Assembly: GCA_009731375.1 (NCBI GenBank)
Contig: BJOX01000024.1
Location: 1,084,215-1,148,214, forward strand
Reading direction: 5' to 3'
DNA length: 64,000 bases
Source: Paulinella micropora
Lineage: Eukaryota > Cercozoa > Imbricatea > Euglyphida
The notes beneath the pieces were generated by a model. It had not been told where the DNA came from and did no database searches. It saw only the letters and a list, made by a program, of their open reading frames with translations. How positions within the stretch are numbered: the first letter of the stretch is position 1; every line of letters begins with the position of its first letter. The translations under genes and the position numbers were made by a program. Shown one piece after another: positions 26,694 through 36,867 of the stretch.

Positions 26694-28635
26694 GTGTGCT
26701 ATACTCTTTGAGTACCAGACTGGAAAGACTGTGCTGCCATGGAACACAAGAGCACTAGCTAGGTTGCTCGATCCTGGTCAGGACATTGATTCAATAAAGA
26801 GAGTGGAAAAGGAGTTTAAGTTCAGGAATCCAAAAGGACAGATCAATGTCATGGATGTGTCTCTGAAACTTATGGAGGCCAAGTTAGTGGACCTGGGTAA
26901 ACTCCAACACACCCAGTTTGGCAGGGACCTTCACCCGGCCCTGAGGGAAATAGAAGGCGAAGCTGGAGGGGTGACGAGGATGAAGAAGCTGCATGCGGCC
27001 TTGGTGAAGGATGACGCATGGAAGAGGTGGGTCTTCACGAAGGATCATACGATCTTGGAGGGGACGGCCGCACCACCCCCCACCAATAAAGCGGGAGAGA
27101 AGGAGTTGGCGGAGAAGGCCTTGTTCCTTCGGAAGGCAGCTGAGATCCTGTCTTTTTTTCATCATGCCCAAGAGCTGTATATCAAAGAGCTAGCGGCTGA
27201 GAAAGAAAAGAAGGAGATGGAGGCAAAGATTGCATTAGCCAAGGCGGCGGGAACAAAGGGACCGAAATATTCCTCTGGATCTTATATGGCTCCCTCGGGC
27301 CGCTCCGCCCCGTCAGCCCACACAGCCCCTTCGGCCCCTGCGACTAGCTCAGCGCCTACCACTGTCATTGTCAACAGTAATGACAAAAAGGACAGACAGG
27401 CTATCATACAGGCCTTCCAAAAATATACAAAGTCCGATGCCACTGCTCTGACGCTGTATGCAGAGACAGCGAGTCAGAAGGACACGGATGCGAACCTTCG
27501 AGACAAGCTCAGAAGAATTGATGCTTGTATGAAGCAGCATCCAACGGACGAAACACAGGAGTATGAGGCGTTGTACACCTTGTTGGACCCATCAATCATC
27601 ACACAAGGGTTTGATGTTGGGGAGTACAAGGCGATGAGAGCGATAGAGGTGGCGGCTAGGAGAGCAGCCTCAGACCTGCAATGCACTGTGCCAGTTGCCG
27701 TCCTCTTGCAATACTTTAAAACTCATGGGTATCAGCACCTGTGCACTGGTACTTTGATTGGGTTTGAGATTTTTCAAGAGGTGAACGAAGGGCTGGGCAT
27801 TGGCACGAGGTTGGCAGCGATCCTCACTGAGGTCAGCGCCAAGTACGGGCTCTTTTATAGCCGGAAGTCTATCATTTTGTACTTCCTGAGTGCTTTGTGT
27901 ACACGACACCCGAGCAAGCTCGCAAGGATCATACAGTCCTGTCCGACCTTCACGGCGGTGAAGACGGCGGATTTTTTAGAAACGAATATATACGAGAGGA
28001 CTGTAGCGGCTACTCCGCCGGGCGACCTGTTCAAGGAGGTGCTCGACGCGTGTTCCGAATTGGACACGGCCACCGAGTCATTCTCCAGTGCCGCGACACA
28101 GGGGGTTGGAGGTGCTCAAGCAGCACATGCAACTCGAACGGCAGGTCTCAAGAGGGGGAGAGATGATGAGCCGACGCCGTGCTACCGCTATTTTTCATAC
28201 ATGGCGTGTAAGCATGAGGCACAGAAAGGAGTAGGCAATTGCCTCTTCAGCCACGACTCTCTTGATGATAGGCAGCGAAATCTTTTCCTTAGAGAGCTCG
28301 AAGGCATGAAAAAGACCATGTACGCCATGTACAAGAAGGAGTTGGAGGAGGGGAGGTGGAATGCGAATATGGTCTCGGATGCGGAGTTCCGGGAGGCCAT
28401 CATTTACTTCCTTGACAGAATGAAGAGAAGGGAGAAGAGAGAGACATCGGGCCGATCAAAGGCGCCGACTAGAGGAGGAGGAGAGACGAGAGGATCGTCA
28501 CGAGGGTCCCGAGGGACACCAAGAGGGGCGGCACCACGAGGACGAGGCTTTCGTGGAAGGGGAGGACGGACCCCAGCGCGCCCTCCCAGAGGACACGGAT
28601 ACTGGAATTATAGCACCAGTTCCAGCTCCAACTAA
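26686..28635 (+). CDS. gag, main part, with CCCH-type finger and RGG tail
   Basis: A continuous frame of about 650 codons in a different phase from 26217-26693. It begins at a GTG only because the frame opens there; it is the continuation of gag. The middle is helical and charged with a Ser/Pro/Ala linker. Near residues 499-523 is a C-x8-C-x10-C-x3-H pattern, like a CCCH zinc finger with a long middle spacer. The C-terminus is rich in RG/RGG (about residues 590-640), typical of RNA binding. Most Ty3/gypsy Gags use a CCHC knuckle instead. It ends TAA at 28633-28635. Confidence 0.8.
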   Translation: MFECAILFEYQTGKTVLPWNTRALARLLDPGQDIDSIKRVEKEFKFRNPKGQINVMDVSLKLMEAKLVDLGKLQHTQFGRDLHPALREIEGEAGGVTRMKKLHAALVKDDAWKRWVFTKDHTILEGTAAPPPTNKAGEKELAEKALFLRKAAEILSFFHHAQELYIKELAAEKEKKEMEAKIALAKAAGTKGPKYSSGSYMAPSGRSAPSAHTAPSAPATSSAPTTVIVNSNDKKDRQAIIQAFQKYTKSDATALTLYAETASQKDTDANLRDKLRRIDACMKQHPTDETQEYEALYTLLDPSIITQGFDVGEYKAMRAIEVAARRAASDLQCTVPVAVLLQYFKTHGYQHLCTGTLIGFEIFQEVNEGLGIGTRLAAILTEVSAKYGLFYSRKSIILYFLSALCTRHPSKLARIIQSCPTFTAVKTADFLETNIYERTVAATPPGDLFKEVLDACSELDTATESFSSAATQGVGGAQAAHATRTAGLKRGRDDEPTPCYRYFSYMACKHEAQKGVGNCLFSHDSLDDRQRNLFLRELEGMKKTMYAMYKKELEEGRWNANMVSDAEFREAIIYFLDRMKRREKRETSGRSKAPTRGGGETRGSSRGSRGTPRGAAPRGRGFRGRGGRTPARPPRGHGYWNYSTSSSSN

Positions 28636-28794
28636 CCCCAGCAAGCTTATACCGCTACGGAGGGGGGACGTCAAGACGAAGACACCGGCTCAGGTGAGCG
28701 TGTTGTCGTCGTAGACTGACGGGAGGAGAAGAGAGAGGAAAAGAAGAGAGAGAAGGAGATAAAAACTGTTCTTTTTAATCCGACAGTCACAGTT

Positions 28795-31700
28795 ATGCCT
28801 ACTGTTGATGAACAGGATACGAACGGTTCCGTTCCTCCTAGACGTGAAGGTGAAGGCACACAGCCTCACAAGCCTCAAGGTAAGCACTTGCTAGTTCATC
28901 CTTCGAGAGCTAATATGATAAATGATGCGAATAGGAAGGCGAAGAAGGCGATGGAGGAGAGGCAGCAGAAACCAAAGGCTAGGTCTTCTCCTACGAAGAA
29001 GCAGCGGACCGTACCCCCGCCAAAGGACTCAATAGTCTCTGCTATAGACACTAGTACACTCGGTGTACCAGACTCTGTCCAAAAGACACTCGAGATACCG
29101 GAAGCCCCGGAGACTCAAGAAGTTAAGTTGGCGGAAAAGGGGGGAGAACGAGAAGAGGACAAGGAACTTGAGCTTAGACTCAAAACCCTAGAACGAAAAA
29201 TTCATGTGCTAGCGGCTAGTTTACATAGACCAGACGCGCTATGCTACACTGACCTCTTTTGTGAAACTTTACAAACCACATTAAAAGTTGGTAATGATAC
29301 GATGGCGAATATTAATATTGTCGGCCAGAAGTTTTTGAATAGTCACCGGACATGGGTGGACAAAAACATTAGAAAAACAAAGGGGACCCTAAAAGGGGTA
29401 GGCAGCCGTACGGAAATTACGGGCATCGTCACATTAATTTTCAAATTGAAATCCGGTCGAGTATATCGTGCGGACCTCTATGTTGTCCCCGATTACCACG
29501 GTTCAATCCTGCTGTCGTATGACCAATTGGCTACGATGGGGGCTGTGATCGATTGCGCCGCACGGCGGGTGATTTATGGAGTGAAGAATGGAGAGGAGGA
29601 GGATATTAATCCGATGACTGCTACTGACTCATACGAGGCTTTTGAGCTGAGTCTAGCAACGGAGAGGAAAAAGTTGGCCTTCGTACATGAGGCAACTGAA
29701 GCCTATGTACACCCCTATGTCACAGTGCCGGAGGAACTGACCTGGACCGACAATTGGGAGACGGAGATGCAGGCGTATACGGTTACGATTCCCGCATGGG
29801 ACAGAAAGTCTATTGATGACTTAGTCGTAGCGCGTAATGAGGAGATAATATGTGTTGCGAAACAGTGCCCGTCGTTGGCCAGATTCGCAGAAGGTGGCGG
29901 GGCAGATGTCCATATTACTAATGGCTACTGTTACCATGCGAAGGTGTCAGATGAGAAGAGAGAGGCGTTTGTGCCAAGGAGGAAGGGGCGTATCCCCGAT
30001 ACTCCAGCGGATGACATTAAAACTTTTATCACGAACTTTTGGGGCGATGTGCCTACCTGGCCGCGCTCATTAACTGAAGTGAAAAAGTGTCTACGGACTC
30101 TATTTGAGAGTAACAAGCCGTATACTGTCATTCTGCCATACAATGAGAAGGCGATCTGGGCACAGGAGATAAGGGACCGGCTTATTGATCATCCTATACC
30201 TGTTCCTTCTCGCAAGCAACAGTTAGTGGTGGCTTGTCGACTCGGGTCTCGGGAGCAGAGCAGTGCATACAAGCAAAAGCTCAGAGCCCAGGACAAGTTG
30301 AAATTGATACCTCAAGCTTTCACATGCTTTGATGGTTTCTACACCCGTAAGGCTCCGATACAATACGCGAACCTTATTGATATGCTTGTCGGGCTGGGTC
30401 ATGATGATGAGCCGGACACAGTCACGTATGAAAGAACGGGACTAGACGATTTGTCCGAGGAAGATTTGAGTTTGGAGGAGGACTTAGCGCCCCTCAAGGA
30501 GCATAAGAAGATGTCGGAGGAAGATTTCCAAGCGGCGGCGCGGAAAATTTTAGAAGAAGGAGTGGGTTCGGAGAGAGAGAAGGCGTTTCTCAAAGCTAAG
30601 ATGGAGGCGTACAGAGAAATTTTCGACCCTCCTCGGGCAGGTGGTGTAAAGTCGGATGACTTCACTGCTGTCATTTACAAGATACCGGGTGCGGAGCCAT
30701 CTCCGGCACCACGGAGGGCAAATTTGAGCATACATGAGGCAAAAATAGCGGAGGAGAATGTGAGACAGTTGCTCGATGAGGACTTTATTGAGAGATCTAC
30801 ATCTCCAATTGTCTCTCAACCGAAAATCGTCCCTAAGCCAGGAGGAGAATGGCGCTTGACGATCAATTATGCCCGTGTGAATAAGGTGCTAGAGGAAGAG
30901 AGAAATCCTCTGCCGACCTTAGAAGAAGGCAGAAGGGTGCTGCGGAATGCTAAATTCTATTCGGTCATTGACCTTAAGAACGGCTTCTGGCAGATACCAC
31001 TGGACGAGAAATCCAGATGGCTGACTGCATTCGTTGTGGGTATGGAAATATACCAGTGGAAGGTGCTTCCAATGGGACTCAAACAGGCCCCGGGGCTCTT
31101 TCAGAAGGCGATGCAGAAGATGTTGAGCGGTCAATATGACGACCAGTCGGAGGATGGTTTTATGAGAAGGAGAGGACAGAAGGCGGGAGAATATGCATTT
31201 TGTTACATCGATGACATCATCGTATACTCTAACACAATGGAAGAGCATATCGATCACTTGTCAGATGTCTTCAGGCGCATCGGAGCTTTTGGCCTGAAAT
31301 GCAACCTAAAGAAATGTCAGCTTGCCAGGACAAGTGTGACGTATTTGGGTTACGAGATTTCTCATAATAGGGTCTCGATATCGCGCGAAAAGAGGGAGGA
31401 GATCATGAGTAGACAGTTGCCAAAGAATCGCACGGAGTTACACTCTTTTCTTGCGATGGCACAGTACTACAGCCAGTTCATACCCGATTGGGGTGCAACT
31501 CGGGCTAAGCTGGAGAAGATGATTGATTTTGGAGACTTTGAGAAGTGGGATGAGGAGGCTTTGCAGGCGTTTAATACGCTCAAAGATATCATTTATAAAG
31601 ATCCCAAGGACGGCGGATTAGTACTTATGATGCCCGACTTTACGAAACCGTTCGTAGTCGACACGGATGCATCTAAGTTTGCGATTGGCGCGGTGCTGCA

Positions 31701-32451
31701 ACAGGAAGATGAGGAGAAAAAGTTGCGCCCGATCATGTTTATTAGTAGAAAGCTGTGTGCGGCGGAGCGAAATTACTGCACGCGACAGAGGGAGGCGTTG
31801 GCAGTAGTATGGGCTCTCAAGAGGCTCAGAGAATACTTGTGGGGAGGACCTCTATTCACGGTTAGGACCGATCATCACAACCTTCTTTGGTTGATGAATC
31901 ATGAACAAACCGGCCGTTTGGCGCGGTGGCAAGCTTTCTTGTCATGTTTCAATTTCACGATGGTCTACTTACCGGGAAAGCGAAACGTAGTCGCTGATAG
32001 CCTTTCCAGGCTAGAGTTTCAGTCGGAGGTGTCGGCTCTCGTATCATCAGTGGAGATGATGGACCTGTCCACGGACAAGGTATACGAGGTGAGCCACATA
32101 GAGGCGATGCAGATGGCAAGAGGCGTTCGTTATGACCGCACGGGTCTACGATATAGTCCTCAAGGCCCGGAGCATGGCATATGCTGTGAGGCGCATGTTC
32201 TCGAAGACGCTGAGTGGTCTTATGAGGCATACGAGAACGCGAAGGCGAATATAAAAGAAGAGGAGGAGACGACTGAGGTCTGTACTGAACCTCCACAGGA
32301 AAATCGAAGCGAGCTTGATGAAGACCCGGAAAGGGTAGGAGTAAGGTTGGAGGACGGTACTATTCATATCGCCTCGCCTACCGCGTGGAGGCAGCAACAG
32401 GCGACGGATCCGGAGTTCAAGGAGCTCATAACGTTATACAAGAACCCTTAA
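28795..32451 (+). CDS. pol: protease (altered active site), reverse transcriptase, RNase H
   Basis: ATG at 28795, same phase as gag but separated from it by TAA (28633) and TGA (28717). After a basic linker, about residues 150-262 match a retropepsin-like fold, with ILLSYDQL and GAVIDC, but the catalytic motif reads D168-T-M-A instead of D-T/S-G-A. RT follows at about residues 635-865, with LPMGLKQAPGLFQKAM and catalytic YIDD at 804-807; about 25 extra residues sit just before YIDD. RNase H follows with DTDAS (956-960), REALAVVWAL and RTDHHNLLWL. The frame stops at 32449-32451; the integrase continues in the next phase, about one base away. Confidence 0.92.
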   Translation: MPTVDEQDTNGSVPPRREGEGTQPHKPQGKHLLVHPSRANMINDANRKAKKAMEERQQKPKARSSPTKKQRTVPPPKDSIVSAIDTSTLGVPDSVQKTLEIPEAPETQEVKLAEKGGEREEDKELELRLKTLERKIHVLAASLHRPDALCYTDLFCETLQTTLKVGNDTMANINIVGQKFLNSHRTWVDKNIRKTKGTLKGVGSRTEITGIVTLIFKLKSGRVYRADLYVVPDYHGSILLSYDQLATMGAVIDCAARRVIYGVKNGEEEDINPMTATDSYEAFELSLATERKKLAFVHEATEAYVHPYVTVPEELTWTDNWETEMQAYTVTIPAWDRKSIDDLVVARNEEIICVAKQCPSLARFAEGGGADVHITNGYCYHAKVSDEKREAFVPRRKGRIPDTPADDIKTFITNFWGDVPTWPRSLTEVKKCLRTLFESNKPYTVILPYNEKAIWAQEIRDRLIDHPIPVPSRKQQLVVACRLGSREQSSAYKQKLRAQDKLKLIPQAFTCFDGFYTRKAPIQYANLIDMLVGLGHDDEPDTVTYERTGLDDLSEEDLSLEEDLAPLKEHKKMSEEDFQAAARKILEEGVGSEREKAFLKAKMEAYREIFDPPRAGGVKSDDFTAVIYKIPGAEPSPAPRRANLSIHEAKIAEENVRQLLDEDFIERSTSPIVSQPKIVPKPGGEWRLTINYARVNKVLEEERNPLPTLEEGRRVLRNAKFYSVIDLKNGFWQIPLDEKSRWLTAFVVGMEIYQWKVLPMGLKQAPGLFQKAMQKMLSGQYDDQSEDGFMRRRGQKAGEYAFCYIDDIIVYSNTMEEHIDHLSDVFRRIGAFGLKCNLKKCQLARTSVTYLGYEISHNRVSISREKREEIMSRQLPKNRTELHSFLAMAQYYSQFIPDWGATRAKLEKMIDFGDFEKWDEEALQAFNTLKDIIYKDPKDGGLVLMMPDFTKPFVVDTDASKFAIGAVLQQEDEEKKLRPIMFISRKLCAAERNYCTRQREALAVVWALKRLREYLWGGPLFTVRTDHHNLLWLMNHEQTGRLARWQAFLSCFNFTMVYLPGKRNVVADSLSRLEFQSEVSALVSSVEMMDLSTDKVYEVSHIEAMQMARGVRYDRTGLRYSPQGPEHGICCEAHVLEDAEWSYEAYENAKANIKEEEETTEVCTEPPQENRSELDEDPERVGVRLEDGTIHIASPTAWRQQQATDPEFKELITLYKNP

Positions 32452-32452
32452 T

Positions 32453-34156
32453 GAGCTTAAAAAGACTCCACAGATCAAAGATCAGATGAAGGAGATGGCG
32501 TGGAGAGATGGGCTATTGTGGTACAAGGGCCAGCATGGCAAATTTGCATCACAGCCTGACAAATGGACTCTCTGGGTACCAGAGAAGTTGAGGCGCTTTA
32601 TATATGTCGCAGCCCATAACTGCCCCTTACTGGCACATCCGGGTCGACAAAGAACTCATTGGTTCATAGCGAGGNNNNNNNNNNNNNNNNNNNNNNNNNN
32701 NNNNNNNNNNNNNNNNNNNNNNNNNNNNNNNNNNNNNNNNNNNNNNNNNNNNNNNNNNNNNNNNNNNNNNNNNNNNNNNNNNNNNNNNNNNNNNNNNNNN
32801 NNNNNNNNNNNNNNNNNNNNNNNNNNNNNNNNNNNNNNNNNNNNNNNNNNNNNNNNNNNNNNNNNNNNNNNNNNNNNNNNNNNNNNNNNNNNNNNNNNNN
32901 NNNNNNNNNNNNNNNNNNNNNNNNNNNNNNNNNNNNNNNNNNNNNNNNNNNNNNNNNNNNNNNNNNNNNNNNNNNNNNNNNNNNNNNNNNNNNNNNNNNN
33001 NNNNNNNNNNNNNNNNNNNNNNNNNNNNNNNNNNNNNNNNNNNNNNNNNNNNNNNNNNNNNNNNNNNNNNNNNNNNNNNNNNNNNNNNNNNNNNNNNNNN
33101 NNNNNNNNNNNNNNNNNNNNNNNNNNNNNNNNNNNNNNNNNNNNNNNNNNNNNNNNNNNNNNNNNNNNNNNNNNNNNNNNNNNNNNNNNNNNNNNNNNNN
33201 NNNNNNNNNNNNNNNNNNNNNNNNNNNNNNNNNNNNNNNNNNNNNNNNNNNNNNNNATCAAATATGACCCCTTCTTACTTGAGGATGAATCCGTTGAGGA
33301 GGCGTTGAAACGGATGAAGGAGGACTGCCAAGAGGTACCGCCTATACAGAAGGAGGATACCTTAGAGGAGGAGAATGCCTATCGGGCGCCGGTCACGGAG
33401 AAGGAGGAGACCGAGAAGGAGAGTAAAGAAGACTCAAACCGCAAAAGCGCGGCGGGGACTCAGTCTAAAGCCCCCATAGTCCGCGGCGGTACGAAGGAGA
33501 AGTTCACGGAGGCGCAGAGGAGGAGAGCGCAAAACGATCTCATCTTCGACCAACCGAGGAAGGTGGCAAGGTCGACGCGAGCGACGGATGTCCATGGAGG
33601 AGGAGGGGAGAAGGACACTAACCCGAACGCGGGTAATGTGGACATTCGACATGTGCGATGGAAGGAAGGAGAGGCGATTGCGGCCATCAAGTGGGTCCGA
33701 GACGCTTTTTATCTGTTGAGACCGGCAGAATCTCATGTTGCCGATGACACTCTCTCAGATCTTTATCTCATGCGAGCTGTGGCGGTCCCGCAGACTACAC
33801 GGGCAGCACGGACATCGAAGAGATCCTTAGCAGCAAAAACGATACAACCGGTACTCCATTTTTGGAGAAGCATGGACCCTGTTGAGGATCCAAAAGCTAG
33901 ACAATATTTACCGGTGTACAAAGACGCGAAAAATCTCGAGACATGGGATGATACTATTACCCTTCGAGACAAAGACCACACTGCGTGGACTATTCAGTCA
34001 CTGCCTAGAGGAGTGCTTGACATTCCTTTTGACTTATCTTTGGGCGCCATCCCTAACAAAATATGGGACATTCTGGAGGAGTCGAAGTTTGACTTGACTT
34101 TTGTTGGCGGCCCGCCACCTGGCAAAGGGGTTCGCGCAAGGCGACGAAGGCAGTAA
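32453..34156 (+). CDS. pol, integrase part and unusual C-terminal region; gap inside
   Basis: Continues pol after a one-base shift near 32441-32451 (a CCC run). The stretch up to 32674 contains the integrase zinc-finger start (AHNCPLLAHPGRQRTHWF, the His pair of HHCC). The gap 32675-33256 hides the Cys pair and the DDE core. After the gap about 300 residues remain in frame: a Glu/Lys-rich linker, then a compact part with IKWVRDAFYLLRPAESH and PVLHFWRSMDPVEDPKARQY, ending in a basic tail at TAA (34154-34156). I see no chromodomain. The frame across the gap is assumed, since N length may be nominal. Confidence 0.75.
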   Translation, partial: ELKKTPQIKDQMKEMAWRDGLLWYKGQHGKFASQPDKWTLWVPEKLRRFIYVAAHNCPLLAHPGRQRTHWFIARXXXXXXXXXXXXXXXXXXXXXXXXXXXXXXXXXXXXXXXXXXXXXXXXXXXXXXXXXXXXXXXXXXXXXXXXXXXXXXXXXXXXXXXXXXXXXXXXXXXXXXXXXXXXXXXXXXXXXXXXXXXXXXXXXXXXXXXXXXXXXXXXXXXXXXXXXXXXXXXXXXXXXXXXXXXXXXXXXXXXXXXXXXXXXXXXXXIKYDPFLLEDESVEEALKRMKEDCQEVPPIQKEDTLEEENAYRAPVTEKEETEKESKEDSNRKSAAGTQSKAPIVRGGTKEKFTEAQRRRAQNDLIFDQPRKVARSTRATDVHGGGGEKDTNPNAGNVDIRHVRWKEGEAIAAIKWVRDAFYLLRPAESHVADDTLSDLYLMRAVAVPQTTRAARTSKRSLAAKTIQPVLHFWRSMDPVEDPKARQYLPVYKDAKNLETWDDTITLRDKDHTAWTIQSLPRGVLDIPFDLSLGAIPNKIWDILEESKFDLTFVGGPPPGKGVRARRRRQ

Positions 34157-34952
34157 GTGACATTTTTTTCTTTTATCACGCGTCGGACATTGAAAGCTGC
34201 ATGTGGATTAATCTCATAGTGCCCATGTCAGATCATGTCTTATTAAAATGTTTTTATACCATTGTTGTTACTTGGCATTTTTATCGCAACATATGAGTGC
34301 GAGGGTCAATCGGCAAATGGATACGACACCGTATAAGGGGATCGCTTGTGAGTTTAGCGATGGTGTTCCTGGTACGACCCTGCTTCAAGTATCCAGGGTG
34401 ATGTTCTCAAAAAATGTTCTCATAGTAGACATATTAAATTTTTTTCTTTGGATATACTTAATATCGTCATACCAGCACGGTCCGTCTCTACTTGTGTCGG
34501 CATATCGCATGGTCGGGCTCACTCACCCCGGCTTTGGATATAGTTATTAGGTCTGGCCCCCTAGTACTATATTAAGGTAACCGATTGAATACAAGGGTAT
34601 GTTATTAAAAGACAATGTATTTACTGATCGGAAGTGTTTTTGGAGAAGGAGAAAAATTATAACGCTGCTTTTATTGCAATAGTAATACTATTTGTTCTTG
34701 ACATACTGCCTCAGAATTAAGTTACGGGGGGGACAACAAGTGTGGAAGGAGGAGTTTTTATTTACAAAAACGAGGCTGGAGATTTATAGTTGACTCGTGT
34801 CTGGCGTATGCGTTTTATATATCCACTGCACCGTCTATCCGTGGGTTAATGCACTTAGTTGCGACACCCCGTAGCGTTTGTGCAGAAAAGAAATCAGCAA
34901 TTATATGACGAAAATATTGCATATTTCCGTCATAAAAACGGGAAGGGGTACT
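34157..34952 (+). other. 3' untranslated region of the LTR element with polypurine tract
   Basis: About 800 bp, AT-rich, between pol and the 3' LTR. A 100-codon frame at 34248-34550 is not clearly a gene. The purine run at 34941-34949 lies next to the LTR. Confidence 0.6.
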
Positions 34953-35197
34953 GTAGGCATCACCCCCCGGATAGCCGGTAAAAAATACCCTTTTTCTGGT
35001 GTCAGGTGCACCTAGTTTTTTCCCATTATTTTCAATATCGATTGGCCGGATTTGACCTAATGCCATTTTAATCTTGGTCTGTTGCCGTTTTCTTTTCGGC
35101 TTCACTGAGCTAATATAACGAGACATCATTCTCTTTTGGGGATTTGTGTCTGGTTGTATTACCGACTTTTATTGAGCTATCTTCGGGGATTGTAACA
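34953..35197 (+). repeat. 3' LTR
   Basis: Near-identical to 25195-25439. Followed by the right target-site duplicate atcc (35198-35201). Confidence 0.92.
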
Positions 35198-35201
35198 ATC
35201 C

Positions 35202-35910
35202 TCGTAATATAAACTTATATCTCTGGTGCCCGAAGTGGGTGGAAGAGACAATCCTTTTTTGCCGCAAAAGGGATACTGGAACGATTGTAGCTTTTCTTTA
35301 TTCTTCGCGTCGGTCGGTGGGCCGGGAAGACCTGGTTTGAAGGCGGGACGCTGAATATATGTTATGGAAACGGGAGTCAAAACCAGATGCACACTAAAAT
35401 GAGGAAAAGGGATGATCATTTGCAGGTTCTGGTTTGCACTCAAAAAAAAGTTGTCAAGCTAGCAAGTGTTAGATTATTAAATACTCAAAACATATGTTTC
35501 AGGCTCCTGCAGTTCTTCTATCCTGCCTGTCACTTAGTAGTATTAATTATCATAATTATTACTATCATAATATTTCTGCACTCCCGCCCGGGCTCCGAAT
35601 CGGAAGAGATGTGGTCACTGCGAGTGAGACTATTCTTCCTTAACTTTCATTTGTCACTGATCGAACACTGATGATACACTACGGAAAACAACAGTGGCAT
35701 TGTTCTTCAACTATTAAAAAAACGTTCAGTGCAGCCTAGGGAAAATTTCAAGTCCGTTCAGGCGCCGGAAACTTGAAGGACTCATATGATCAACGCCAGC
35801 CGATTATGGCTTGACTGCCTCATTTATATGCAACTCACCTCGAGGCGCGTCTTGGTCTGGTGAGTCTTTTATTCAAATTATGAACCACTTTAAATTCATA
35901 CTAAAATTTG
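35202..35910. other. Right flank of the LTR element; no gene seen
   Basis: Non-repetitive DNA without convincing frames. Confidence 0.5.
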
Positions 35911-36372
35911 GTGACTGCCACCGCGTCCAATATTGGACGCACAGGGAAAGTGTTAATACTTGTATATATTTTCAAAAATAGTTATTTAATAACAGGGGTT
36001 TACCAGACCACGAGTGACAGTGCTCACCCCTTTGCCAAAGAACGAGTAAGTGTTAGGTTTGGTTAAAGGGAAAGGGCAAGGGTTAGACTCTAGTAGAGGG
36101 CAAGATGAGTGTATGGTGTCCAGTGCTTGTGAGCTGTGCTCACGACGAAGGTTTACAGCTCACAAGCACTGGAGACCATATAGTCATCTTGCCCTCTATC
36201 TAACCCTTGCCCTTTCCCTTCAACCAAACCTAGCACTTACTCGTTCTTTGGCAAAGGGGTGAGCACGGTCACTCGTGGTCTGGTAAACCCCTGTTATTAA
36301 TAACTATTCTTGAAAATACAAGTATTAGCACTTTCCCTGTGCGTCCAATATTGGAAGCGGTGGCAGTGTCAC
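35911..36372. repeat. Long inverted repeat (arms about 220 bp, 17-nt loop)
   Basis: The left arm (35911-36137) and right arm (36155-36372) are reverse complements over their whole length, with roughly 90 percent identity by eye. The ends carry gtgac(ac)tgccaccgc and the palindrome gtccaatattggac. A transcript through it would fold into one long hairpin. There is no frame. It may be a foldback transposon or the product of an inverted duplication. Confidence 0.9.
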
Positions 36373-36410
36373 ATGTTAGACGTGTTATTAATACAATCAT
36401 TTTGAACCCA

Positions 36411-36530
36411 GGAAATTACCGCTGTTACCCTTAAATGTGGACAAATTCACACGTCCAAAATTGGAAATTACCGCTGTTACCCTTAAATATAGACAAATTC
36501 ACACGTCCAGTTGAAAATTGGACGCCGCGT
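36411..36530 (+). repeat. Tandem duplication, 52-bp period
   Basis: Two copies of ggaaattaccgctgttaccc...caaattcacacgtcc stand next to the long inverted repeat and share its gtcca/tggac end motif. Confidence 0.75.
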
Positions 36531-36867
36531 CCACCGCCAGACACAAAACAGGGTAAGGGTTAATAACAATATTATTTAATTTTATCAAGGTATTACTGTG
36601 CGTTTCTGATTAAAACCTGAAAAGACGACAAAATGCATTATTAATATGTTAATGTCAATAAGACTCTTAGCGTACCATTTTTAGAAACATATAAATTGAT
36701 AACAACAAAATTCGTAAGTGAGCCAGCTTGTTGCGTCGGCCTACCCCCNNNNNNNNNNNNNNNNNNNNNNNNNNNNNNNNNNNNNNNNNNNNNNNNNNNN
36801 NNNNNNNNNNNNNNNNNNNNNNNNNNNNNNNNNNNNNNNNNNNNNNNNNNNNNNNNNNNNNNNNNNN

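Larger units (their letters stand above)
25195..35197 (+). mobile_element. Ty3/gypsy-type LTR retrotransposon, about 10.0 kb
   Basis: Two 245-bp direct repeats (25195-25439 and 34953-35197), each starting TGTAGG and ending GTAACA, bound an interior with gag then pol in the order protease, RT, RNase H, integrase, the Ty3/gypsy order. The element is flanked by the 4-bp duplicate atcc (25191-25194 and 35198-35201). A purine run (gggaagggg, 34941-34949) lies just before the 3' LTR and is the likely polypurine tract. The sequence after the 5' LTR (ttagagtcacc) does not start with the usual TGG of a tRNA-primed binding site. The LTRs differ at only a handful of sites, so insertion is fairly recent. 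The coding region is broken by frameshifts and a gap. Confidence 0.93.
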
